Source of the DNA: JBJXHN01 sp046233135
GTDB taxonomy: Bacteria > Pseudomonadota > Alphaproteobacteria > Rhodospirillales > Rhodospirillaceae
Direction of reading: 5' to 3'
Assembly: GCA_046233135.1 (NCBI GenBank)
Contig: JBJXHN010000004.1
Location: 124,001-188,000, forward strand
Length of the DNA stretch: 64,000 nucleotides
The translations under genes and the position numbers were made by a program. The stretch's first letter is position 1; every line of letters begins with the position of its first letter. This document shows positions 1 to 5,880 of the stretch, one piece after another. The notes beneath the pieces are model-generated. The model worked only from the letters and a program-made list of their open reading frames with translations. It was not told where the DNA came from and ran no database searches.

Positions 1-1
1 C

Positions 2-244
2 ATTGCTGCCATGGCCGCCGATGCCGAGGCGTCAGCTGTCTCGGCCGCCGCATCGGCGGCGTCGGCGGCGGCAGCGGCAGGCGATGCAGCGGCCAGCGGG
101 GCCATGGCCGAGGCCATGCTGGCTGATGCCCAGACCGCCGCAGCGACCGCAGAGGCCGCCGCAGCGGCAGCAGCTGCTTCTGCGGCGGCGGCCGTGCCGC
201 CATCCCTAGATACTGTCATGGCGCTAACCATAGCGCTGGCCTAA
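2..244 (+). CDS. Phage tail-fibre-like protein, C-terminal fragment (5' end outside window)
   Basis: The reading frame is open from the first complete codon, so this is the 3' end of a longer gene. The visible 80 residues are almost entirely alanine with spaced Ser, Asp and Glu, followed by a short hydrophobic tail. Such Ala-rich stretches form helical or coiled-coil shafts in phage tail fibres. No domain is recognisable. Its position immediately before two tail-type genes suggests a fibre or collar role in the prophage. Function is inferred from composition and context only. Confidence 0.5.
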   Translation: MAAMAADAEASAVSAAASAASAAAAAGDAAASGAMAEAMLADAQTAAATAEAAAAAAAASAAAAVPPSLDTVMALTIALA

Positions 245-259
245 GCAAGAGAGGTTGTC

Positions 260-580
260 ATGGCGCAGCAATTCGTTAACGCCGGTTTATCGGCAACGCC
301 ATCAAGTCAGATACTGTATTCATGCCCATCTGGTGCAACGGCAATTGTAATCGGTGGAGTGGCGGCAAACGTTGACGGGAACAATACCGCCACCGTCAGC
401 ATTTGGTGGACGCGAGACGGTGTTGATATTTATTTGATCAAGGGTGGCACGGTTGCGGCCGGAAGCTCGAAAGGCTTCGTCGATGGCAAGCTGGTCTTGA
501 TGAGTGGCAACACAATATCTGTGTCAGCGAGCGCCACCGGCGACATTGACGTGACGATATCCATATTGGAGATGCAGTAA
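260..580 (+). CDS. Small phage protein, probably tail-associated
   Basis: A 106-residue protein rich in Ser, Thr, Gly and Val, with alternating polar and hydrophobic residues suggesting a beta-sandwich. No signal peptide or membrane segment. The ATG follows a purine-rich GAGAGG at a normal distance. Its stop codon overlaps the start of the next gene (shared A at 580), so the two are probably translated together. I do not recognise the family. Context between an Ala-rich fibre fragment and a LamG-like protein suggests a virion decoration or tail-tip component (inference). Confidence 0.6.
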   Translation: MAQQFVNAGLSATPSSQILYSCPSGATAIVIGGVAANVDGNNTATVSIWWTRDGVDIYLIKGGTVAAGSSKGFVDGKLVLMSGNTISVSASATGDIDVTISILEMQ

Positions 581-1305
581 TGCTCGGAGACATTTTCAGG
601 GATCTCCCCCGGTTTAGTGTCAGTATTGGCGGACCTGAATCAATCCCGGGGCTGCATTTTTGGTTTTCGGGCGATTTTGGCATCACGGCGGCCGGAGCAA
701 ATATAACATCTTGGGCAGACCGGTCTGGCAATGGCTACAACGCCACACAGACAGAGTCGGGAAAGTACCCGCAGGTGGTAACGTGGGGCCAAGAAAGCGC
801 TGTCCTTTACTCATCGCGCACACAGAATTTTACGCTGGCACCAGGCGCCGCCTTACTTAAAGGTATACAATATCACATATTTATTGTGGCGAATGTGACA
901 AATGCCGCGTTCGTCACAAATCAATATTTCTACGGTCAAGGAACATCTGGTCATGGGGGGCTTGGGATCGCGACCGGCGGCGCGCTGGTGACATCCGGGT
1001 CGGCGCCAGGGCCTGACGTATCCTCTCTATCTGGTGTCGATGCCCTGTATGAGTACTACAGTGACGGTACGTCGACTTATAACCAGGTCATCTTCCCCGC
1101 AGCACACGCGGCGACGGCTGTGATATCTGCCGCTCCCCTAGATTTAAGTAATACCGCCGTCTTGCTGAATGAATGGGGAAACTACGGCAGCAATGGCGTG
1201 GTCGGGAAAGTTGCGGAGGTCGTCGCATATCGCGGCACGCACTTGACCGGCAATGATAAAACCAAGGTCGAAAGTTACTTGGCGGCGAAATGGGGGCTAT
1301 TATGA
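580..1305 (+). CDS. LamG/concanavalin-like phage receptor-binding protein
   Basis: A 241-residue protein with the hallmarks of LamG-like jelly-roll domains found in tail tips: an N-terminal LHFWFSGDFG stretch followed by WADRSGNGYNA, and a C-terminal VESYLAAKWGL motif typical of this family. These domains bind carbohydrate or cell-surface ligands. No catalytic residues are evident. It starts at the stop of the preceding gene and its own TGA overlaps the next ATG at 1302, so the tail genes form a tightly coupled unit. Probably involved in host recognition (inference). Confidence 0.7.
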   Translation: MLGDIFRDLPRFSVSIGGPESIPGLHFWFSGDFGITAAGANITSWADRSGNGYNATQTESGKYPQVVTWGQESAVLYSSRTQNFTLAPGAALLKGIQYHIFIVANVTNAAFVTNQYFYGQGTSGHGGLGIATGGALVTSGSAPGPDVSSLSGVDALYEYYSDGTSTYNQVIFPAAHAATAVISAAPLDLSNTAVLLNEWGNYGSNGVVGKVAEVVAYRGTHLTGNDKTKVESYLAAKWGLL

Positions 1306-1883
1306 TCTATATTAGTATTGCGCAGGCGGCACCAATACTTGCGCCACACCGAGCACCTTGGCCTGACAGCCGGGGGCATCCCCGCACCGACGCCGGCCAG
1401 TACACCGCCGACGCTGATTACATGGCGCTCGGCGATGCTGTGATTGCAGATCCACCACCGGCCACAGAGTGGTGGCAACAGGCAGTCTGGGGCGCGGGCG
1501 AGTGGGTGATTACCGACCGCCCTCTGGCAGTTGTGTCGGCCGCACATAAGGCGGCGGCCACAACTCAGTATCGTGGCTCGGCGGTGGCCGGCACCACCGT
1601 TACCGTCGACGGCGCCCCCGTCCGCGTCGAAACAACCCACGACGCGCGCAACGAGATTGCATGGGCCGCCGCGCGCGCCGCCGCCGGCAGTCCTCCAGAG
1701 GTTGTGACGCGGTCGGGGGTGCGGCTTATCGTCACGGAGGCGATGGCGGCAGCCATGCTGACGGCTGTGGACAATCACCTCGCGGCCTGCCTCCAGCGCG
1801 AGGCAGACCTGTACGCCGAGATCGATGCCGCAGCCACGGCTGAGGCCGTTGCCGCCATTGATGTGACGGCGGGGTGGCCGTGA
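1302..1883 (+). CDS. DUF4376-type phage tail protein
   Basis: A 193-residue protein whose C-terminal half looks like DUF4376: an Asp-Gly-containing strand, an Ala-rich helical stretch, a TAVDNHL segment and the terminal GWP tripeptide. DUF4376 proteins are usually encoded next to phage tail fibres and may act in fibre assembly. I chose the ATG at 1302, which overlaps the upstream TGA, over an in-frame start at 1290. It is the last gene of the tail cluster; a hairpin-rich stretch separates it from com. Confidence 0.65.
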   Translation: MIYISIAQAAPILAPHRAPWPDSRGHPRTDAGQYTADADYMALGDAVIADPPPATEWWQQAVWGAGEWVITDRPLAVVSAAHKAAATTQYRGSAVAGTTVTVDGAPVRVETTHDARNEIAWAAARAAAGSPPEVVTRSGVRLIVTEAMAAAMLTAVDNHLAACLQREADLYAEIDAAATAEAVAAIDVTAGWP

Positions 1884-1886
1884 CAA

Positions 1887-1983
1887 CCGCCTTTCCCGAA
1901 GGCGGGGACCCGGGGCGCGCCATCGCCCCGAGCCGGGAGTGCTACCACTCCCCCGTAAAACGGCACCGCTTCCTCGGCCGAGG
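1887..1983 (+). promoter_or_regulatory. Three hairpins in the leader between tail gene and com
   Basis: Seen directly: arms CCGCCTT and AAGGCGG at 1887-1905; arms GGGAGT and ACTCCC at 1935-1952; and a perfect 12-bp palindrome CCTCGGCCGAGG at 1972-1983. The first may end tail-gene transcription, although it has no T-tract. The palindrome covers most of a Shine-Dalgarno sequence GAGGAG at 1980-1985, so it could hide it in the mRNA. A regulatory role for the com operon is inference. Confidence 0.4.
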
Positions 1984-2006
1984 AGCGGGGATTGTGGAAT
2001 CTATCC

Positions 2007-2243
2007 ATGGGAGAGTCCATCCGCTGCGGAAGGTGCAGCAAGAAACTTGCGGAAATAGTCGATATCCGCCAAGGTGGAATATCCATAAAGTGTCCCAGGT
2101 GTGGGGCATTCTCAACCTGGAGGGCCGTACAGAGCCCCGACTCCGAACGCCAAAACGAGCGTCGAGCCGTGGATCAAAAGCGTGAACAGCAATCATCAAA
2201 CCGTGCAGCCGCTTCGCTCCCTGGTGTCGTGGGTCGGGGGTAA
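2007..2243 (+). CDS. com: Com-like zinc-finger translational regulator
   Basis: A 78-residue protein beginning MGESIRCGRC, with paired cysteines at 7/10 and 29/32 (CGRC and CPRC). This matches Mu Com, a small zinc-finger protein that binds mom mRNA and exposes its ribosome-binding site. It is longer at the C terminus than Mu Com (about 62 residues), the extra part being polar and charged. The last 62 nt overlap the downstream methyltransferase in another frame. Start choice: ATG 2007 matches the family start, but the better Shine-Dalgarno (GAGGAG at 1980-1985) lies six bases before an in-frame TTG at 1992, so an N terminus five residues longer is possible. Confidence 0.8.
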   Translation: MGESIRCGRCSKKLAEIVDIRQGGISIKCPRCGAFSTWRAVQSPDSERQNERRAVDQKREQQSSNRAAASLPGVVGRG

Positions 2244-2994
2244 GCGCCGCCTTGCCCCCCGGATCGTGGCGGCCATCGAACAGGTACCGCACGATCTCTA
2301 TGTCGAACCCTTCATCGGCATGGGATCGGTCTTCCTGGCGCGAAACCGGAAGCCCAGATATGAGTGCATCAACGACCGTTCTGAAGACGTTGTGAACCTG
2401 TTTCGCGTCGCGAAGCACCACCCGCAGGCATTGGTCGACGAAATGCGGCTGGCGCTGGTATCCAGAGCCGAGTTTCAGCGCCTTCTCTGCGTCGATTCGG
2501 CCACGCAAACTGATATCCAGCGGGCGGCGCGGTTCTTCTATCTTCAACGGCTTAACTATGGCGGCAAGCCCACCAGCAAGGTCTTTCCGGCAAGGGGCAA
2601 CGGCGCCAAGGGCATCAATGTGGAGCGGCTGCTCGGCAACCTGATCGCCGTCCAGCGGCGCCTTTCCAGTGTTGTCATTGAGAACATGGACTGGAGCGAG
2701 CTGCTCCGTCGCTATGATCGACCGAACAGCCTGTTTTACGTCGATCCACCTTACTACGGCTGCGAAGGCTACTATGGACCGGGGTTATTCAGCCGGGAGG
2801 ACCACGCTCGCCTTGCCGAAGTGCTTCTCGGGCTGGACGGGCGGTTCATCTTGTCGATCAATGACGCTCCGGAAATCCGCGCCCTCTACAAAGGGAAGGC
2901 GCGGATTGAAGACGTCGAAACAACGTACTCGGTAGCGGGCAAACCCCAGGCCATCACTGAACTGCTGATTTCCGGCGGCGGGGGGCTTTTTTAG
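2182..2994 (+). CDS. D12-class DNA N6-adenine methyltransferase (phage)
   Basis: A 270-residue Dam/D12-class methyltransferase that transfers methyl from S-adenosylmethionine to adenine N6. Motifs seen: WVGGKRRL near the N terminus, the SAM-binding PFIGMGS at residues 43-49, and the catalytic DPPY at 188-191. The start is set at GTG 2182 inside com; an in-frame GTG at 2101 would add 27 unconserved residues. There is little Shine-Dalgarno sequence before it, consistent with translation being coupled to, or controlled by, com. In Mu the gene after com is mom, which makes a different adenine modification; here a methyltransferase takes that place, presumably to protect phage DNA from restriction. 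Target sequence unknown. Confidence 0.88.
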   Translation: MNSNHQTVQPLRSLVSWVGGKRRLAPRIVAAIEQVPHDLYVEPFIGMGSVFLARNRKPRYECINDRSEDVVNLFRVAKHHPQALVDEMRLALVSRAEFQRLLCVDSATQTDIQRAARFFYLQRLNYGGKPTSKVFPARGNGAKGINVERLLGNLIAVQRRLSSVVIENMDWSELLRRYDRPNSLFYVDPPYYGCEGYYGPGLFSREDHARLAEVLLGLDGRFILSINDAPEIRALYKGKARIEDVETTYSVAGKPQAITELLISGGGGLF

Positions 2995-3295
2995 CGTTGG
3001 CGGCGGCCGTCAGGCCCGCTTCGTAAGCGGCGTTCAAGGAGGCTCGTAGTGACGATACAGACACTTCTCGGTAATCGTCACTTGAGCGGCGTTCTTCAAG
3101 GGTCGTGATGTTGTGGAAACGGCGGGCAATTTCGCTGAACAAGGCATCTCGGTCGGGAATCATTCCCGCCTCGACCAGCCGGCGGTACTCTGCGAAGCTT
3201 TCCTTCTGCTCTTGGGAGGCGGCGGCAACCGCCGCCTCCGCCTTTTCCGCCGCGTCCTTCAGGGTCTGTGCCAGGATTTCGATTTCGTGAAACAT
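2954..3295 (-). CDS. Hypothetical helical phage protein, 113 aa
   Basis: Not a family I recognise. The protein is Ala/Glu/Lys-rich and predicted almost wholly helical, opening with IEILAQTLKDAAEKAEAA; the C-terminal end is basic. A good AAGGAG lies just upstream, where the stop of the 69-residue gene also falls, so the two are cotranscribed. It runs against the methyltransferase and overlaps its last 41 bases tail to tail. Its N-terminal pattern resembles the partner protein, suggesting a duplicated helical module. Could be a structural or accessory (moron-type) gene. Confidence 0.6.
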   Translation of the reverse strand: MFHEIEILAQTLKDAAEKAEAAVAAASQEQKESFAEYRRLVEAGMIPDRDALFSEIARRFHNITTLEERRSSDDYREVSVSSLRASLNAAYEAGLTAAANAKKAPRRRKSAVQ

Positions 3296-3306
3296 ATCGG
3301 TCTCCT

Positions 3307-3516
3307 TTATTTCTGGCGGTGCAAGGCGCGGGCGGCGTCATACAGTACGCGGGCGATACTAAGATCATCCTCAATCATGCTAAGCCCACCTATCGCCTCA
3401 TTCATTTTTCCTTGATCGGCAGCTTCAGCCGCTTCTTTTGCGATCTCGGCGGCCTGCGCCAGTTTGATAGCAAGAACTTCAATGTTTGCGGCGGTGGCGT
3501 ATTGATATTTATTCAT
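3307..3516 (-). CDS. Hypothetical helical phage protein, 69 aa
   Basis: Small, fully helical, Ala/Glu-rich protein starting MNKYQYATAANIEVLAIKLAQ. The segment IEVLAIKLAQAAEIAKEAA matches in pattern the IEILAQTLKDAAEKAEAAV stretch of the downstream gene, so the two may be paralogues. A strong GGAGG precedes the ATG, inside a GGTGTC/GACACC inverted repeat that may be an operator. First gene of a two-gene minus-strand unit within the prophage, opposite in direction to the late genes. Function unknown. Confidence 0.6.
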   Translation of the reverse strand: MNKYQYATAANIEVLAIKLAQAAEIAKEAAEAADQGKMNEAIGGLSMIEDDLSIARVLYDAARALHRQK

Positions 3517-3683
3517 GGTGTCCTCCGTTCATTTGATGAAGACACCATCGCGCTGCGCGGGCGCGCAGCCCAGCGAAATCAGAGCAATTTCATTGCGATG
3601 ATTGCGCTGCGCGCCCATGCCATGGCGAGCAGTTTTGTGCTAAAGCAAGGTGGGCGCTACAGATAAACGTGTTGGGGGATGGT

Positions 3684-4103
3684 ATGCGAATATTGTTTAT
3701 AGCAGCGGTTATGGCAACTGTAGTCGCGGCCTGTACATCGGTACCCGGTGTCCCCGGTGCGACGACAGCAGATAAGCGGGCTTGGCTTTTTAGCGAGACG
3801 GCCGAATACATTGACTGGGGGTGGCGGCTGCACAACCGCCTTGCTGCGGTATGCAAACCGGGGGTGGGGAAGTCGCACGCCTGCTGCCGGGAGATTAAGG
3901 ATACCGGCTATTGGCAGATCGGCTTCCGCCGAAAAGGTGAACGGTTAAGGGCGCAGGCGCGCAGCGAGGCTGCTGCCGGCACCCTTGATGGCACATCAGA
4001 GGATGAACTACGCGAGCTTGAAGAGGTTGTCGACAGCGAGGAAAAGCTTAATACGGCACTGGTCGCGTTGCAGGTGCATCAGCGCCAATGCGGATTCAAG
4101 TGA
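3684..4103 (+). CDS. Phage-borne lipoprotein, hypothetical
   Basis: A 139-residue protein with a lipoprotein signal: MRILFIAAVMATVVAAC, with the lipobox cysteine at residue 17. The mature part holds four further cysteines (two adjacent in HACCREI), a Trp-rich stretch and a Glu-rich helix. The start at 3684 follows GGGGGAT; an in-frame GTG at 3669 lies upstream of the signal peptide. It is the last gene before the prophage end, diverging from the two small minus-strand genes. Lipoproteins in this position may be spanins or superinfection-exclusion factors, but nothing here decides between these. Confidence 0.65.
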   Translation: MRILFIAAVMATVVAACTSVPGVPGATTADKRAWLFSETAEYIDWGWRLHNRLAAVCKPGVGKSHACCREIKDTGYWQIGFRRKGERLRAQARSEAAAGTLDGTSEDELRELEEVVDSEEKLNTALVALQVHQRQCGFK

Positions 4104-4114
4104 TGTCAACGCGG

Positions 4115-4155
4115 TGTCCAAAACCATCCGCCGATCTGTCCAAAATCATTCGCCG
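4115..4155 (+). repeat. Two 19-bp direct repeats at 22-bp offset: candidate transposase-binding sites of the prophage right end
   Basis: Seen: TGTCCAAAACCATCCGCCG at 4115-4133 and TGTCCAAAATCATTCGCCG at 4137-4155, 17 of 19 positions identical, offset exactly 22 bp (two helical turns). They lie 7-9 bp from a CA dinucleotide that would be the prophage terminus. Mu-type ends carry repeated sites of this spacing, R1 beginning a few bases inside the end. No third copy is obvious upstream. Confidence 0.7.
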
Positions 4156-4226
4156 CGCTACACAAGGGGTCAAGCCCGTTGTCGGTCGGTATCACTCCGC
4201 CAGTTCTGTTGCAGGCGAAAAAAAAA

Positions 4227-4257
4227 GCCTGACCGTTTCCGGTCAGGCCCTTTTTTG
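4227..4257. terminator. Bidirectional terminator next to tRNA-Ala
   Basis: Nine-base-pair stem GCCTGACCG/CGGTCAGGC with a 4-nt loop (4227-4248), followed on the plus strand by TTTTTT and preceded by a run of nine A, which serves as the T-tract for minus-strand transcripts. It lies 13 bp past the 3' end of the tRNA gene and is probably its terminator; it also insulates the tRNA from the prophage. Confidence 0.85.
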
Positions 4258-4260
4258 AAA

Positions 4261-4336
4261 TGGTGGAGCCGAGGGGAATCGAACCCCTGACCTCAGCAGT
4301 GCGATTGCTGCGCTCTCCCAACTGAGCTACGGCCCC
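4261..4336 (-). tRNA. tRNA-Ala (anticodon CGC), CCA encoded
   Basis: The minus strand folds into a complete cloverleaf: acceptor GGGGCCG with CGGCTCC, D arm GCTC/GAGC, anticodon stem CAGCA/TGCTG around loop ATCGCAC (anticodon CGC, reading GCG), T arm AGGGG-TTCGATT-CCCCT and an encoded CCA. The third acceptor pair is G3:U70, the known identity element of alanyl-tRNA. The 3' end faces the prophage, but the prophage end is about 100 bp away and of Mu type, so the tRNA is probably not its attachment site. Confidence 0.97.
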
Positions 4337-4381
4337 ATGGGGCGAGGACCTGAACGCCGGTCCCCGTCTTTGGAGGCGCGG

Positions 4382-4410
4382 AGTTTGGCTTCGGCCGGGG
4401 CGGCTGTCAA
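4382..4410 (-). promoter_or_regulatory. Probable promoter of tRNA-Ala
   Basis: On the minus strand a perfect -35 TTGACA (4410-4405) is followed after 17 bases by CAAACT (4387-4382). The tRNA 5' end is about 46 bases further on, a plausible tRNA leader. The -10 element is a weak match, as is common in alphaproteobacteria. Confidence 0.5.
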
Positions 4411-4582
4411 GCGGTTTACGTTGGTCTTCTCATCCCTGCCGAACCGCATCGTCTTGCACACGCTCCGAACCGGCATTAAGTTCATGCCGCGCACGGTTTT
4501 TCGCCGTTTCGCACCGCCTCGCCGCCGGCGCCGTCCGGATGCGTTCCATCGACCTGTCGCCAAGATTGCCCTAGGACTCGCC

Positions 4583-4879
4583 ATGGACGTCGTCGTTGTC
4601 TCGTTGATCAATGTCATCAATATCGCCATCAATATCTACATCTGGATGCTGATCGCATCGGCCATCCTCAGCTGGCTCGTGGCCTTCAATGTGGTCAACA
4701 CCAGCAACCGTGTGGTCTATCTGATCGGCGATTTCCTTTACCGCATTACCGAGCCGGCCTTGCGGCCCATCCGGCGGATCCTGCCGGATCTCGGCGGTGT
4801 CGATATCTCGCCGATTATCCTTATTCTTATCCTCTATTTCGTTCAGAACGTTCTGAACGGTCTGCTTTTCCGCATGTAA
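4583..4879 (+). CDS. yggT: YggT family membrane protein
   Basis: A 98-residue inner-membrane protein with two hydrophobic segments (about 8-32 and 72-95) around the conserved YRITEPALRPIRRILP motif of the YggT family. Some members have been linked to cell division, osmotic stress or membrane-protein placement; no activity is established. I use ATG 4583; the longer in-frame extension back to 4337 is arginine-rich and not conserved-looking. The next gene, DUF167, follows after 16 bases, and yggT-DUF167 (yggU) neighbours are common in proteobacteria. Confidence 0.88.
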   Translation: MDVVVVSLINVINIAINIYIWMLIASAILSWLVAFNVVNTSNRVVYLIGDFLYRITEPALRPIRRILPDLGGVDISPIILILILYFVQNVLNGLLFRM

Positions 4880-4895
4880 GCCGGATCCCGGACCG

Positions 4896-5240
4896 GTGCC
4901 GGCCTCGTTCGCTCTTCCCGATCCGCCGTTCACGCCTGTGGACGGCGGTGTGCGGGTGGCCGTGCGGCTGACCCCGAAAGCCAGCCGCGATGCCATCACC
5001 GGCTTCGCCGACGAAGCCGACGGCGGACGGGTGCTCAAGGCCTCGGTCACCGCCGTGCCCGAGAACGGCAAGGCCAATGCCGCTCTGATCAAGCTGCTCT
5101 CCAAGGCCTGGAAAGTGCCCAAAAGCAGCCTGGACGTGATCCAGGGCGCCACCGACCGGCGCAAGACCCTGATGCTGTCCGGGGATGCGCCGGCTCTCCT
5201 CCGCCATCTCGCCCCCTGGGCGGAAACCCTGCACGGGTGA
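4896..5240 (+). CDS. DUF167 (YggU) family protein
   Basis: A 114-residue protein with the DUF167 signature: VRLTPKASRDAITG, then a central VTAVPENGKANAALIKLLSKA, in which the ENGKAN segment is the family's most conserved part. Small alpha/beta fold, biochemical role unknown. Translation starts from GTG 4896, 16 bases after yggT, so the two are probably one operon. The next gene begins five bases after its stop. The family call is firm, the function is not. Confidence 0.88.
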   Translation: MPASFALPDPPFTPVDGGVRVAVRLTPKASRDAITGFADEADGGRVLKASVTAVPENGKANAALIKLLSKAWKVPKSSLDVIQGATDRRKTLMLSGDAPALLRHLAPWAETLHG

Positions 5241-5244
5241 TCCC

Positions 5245-5832
5245 GTGACGGGGAGACGCCGGCCGGGCATGGCCACGGTGCTGGTCGGTCTGCTGGTGGT
5301 GGCCGCGGCGACCCTGTGGCTGGCGATGCGTTTTTCCTCAGCGCCCGAAGGTGCCCTGGTCGCAGCCAAGGCCGCGCGGAGCGGTCTCGCCGTCGTCGGG
5401 CGGGCCGTGGAGGCCTATGCCTTGCGGGAAGGTGCCTTGCCCTGCCCCGAGAGCGCCAACTGCGCCGCCGGAGCCGGAGATGTGGTGATCGGCCTGGTGC
5501 CTGCCGATCTGCTGGGGCTGGAGAGGAATGTGGACGATCGGGATCCCTGGGGGCGGCCGCTGCTGTTCGCCGTCACCCGTGACCTGACCGAGGCCGGGGC
5601 TTGGCAGGCGGGGGCCGGCGGTGGAGAGCTGACCCTGTTGCAGGGGGAAGGGGGGAGCGTGCCCTCGGCCGGGTGGGCCTGGGTGCTGGTCAGCGGCGGG
5701 GCCGACGGGGTGGTGGATGACCAGAATGCCGGTGGGGGTGCCGATGGGGATGTCGCGGTGTTTCGCGATGACGCCCACGACGGGGCAGGCGCGTTCGATG
5801 ACGTGCTGCTGGGGGGGAGGGGGCCTCAATGA
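5245..5832 (+). CDS. Pseudopilin-like membrane-anchored protein
   Basis: A 195-residue protein with a basic N terminus (TGRRRPG), one hydrophobic helix (VLVGLLVVAAATLWLAM), and a periplasmic part holding ALREGALPCPES and DPWGRPLLF. The DPWGxP motif is typical of type II secretion GspG-like pseudopilins, and the later VSGGADGVVDDQ resembles their calcium-site region. The expected Glu at position 5 after the processing Gly is missing, so standard pilus assembly is doubtful. Start GTG 5245 lies five bases after DUF167; ATG 5269 is an alternative. No other secretion or pilus gene is nearby. Confidence 0.55.
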   Translation: MTGRRRPGMATVLVGLLVVAAATLWLAMRFSSAPEGALVAAKAARSGLAVVGRAVEAYALREGALPCPESANCAAGAGDVVIGLVPADLLGLERNVDDRDPWGRPLLFAVTRDLTEAGAWQAGAGGGELTLLQGEGGSVPSAGWAWVLVSGGADGVVDDQNAGGGADGDVAVFRDDAHDGAGAFDDVLLGGRGPQ

Positions 5833-5840
5833 AATTAAGG

Positions 5841-5865
5841 GAAAGGGGGGCTTGGCCCCCCTTTC
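5841..5865. terminator. Hairpin between convergent genes (argG terminator candidate)
   Basis: A perfect 11-bp stem GAAAGGGGGGC/GCCCCCCTTTC with a TTG loop sits between the 3' ends of the pseudopilin-like gene and argG. Neither side has a long T-run; on the argG side CCCTTAATTTC follows. Position and stem strength favour termination. Confidence 0.6.
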
Positions 5866-5880
5866 GAACCCGCGGAAGAT

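Larger units (their letters stand above)
1..4162. mobile_element. Right-end segment of a Mu-like transposable prophage
   Basis: Seen: tail-fibre type genes, a Com-like zinc-finger gene overlapping a DNA methyltransferase, small unrecognised genes, then two 19-bp direct repeats offset by 22 bp next to a CA dinucleotide at 4161-4162. In phage Mu the tail-fibre genes and the com-mom modification operon lie at the right end, and MuA binds repeated 22-bp sites there; Mu-family ends read 5'-TG inward. The left end, transposase and structural genes lie outside the window, so completeness cannot be judged. The end could also be at 4164, since the sequence reads CTACACA. Confidence 0.75.

Noticed and set aside
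4261..4336. tRNA-Ala as the prophage attachment site
   Set aside because: The prophage has a Com gene and MuA-type end repeats, and its end lies about 100 bp away with the tRNA terminator in between. No duplicated tRNA fragment is seen.
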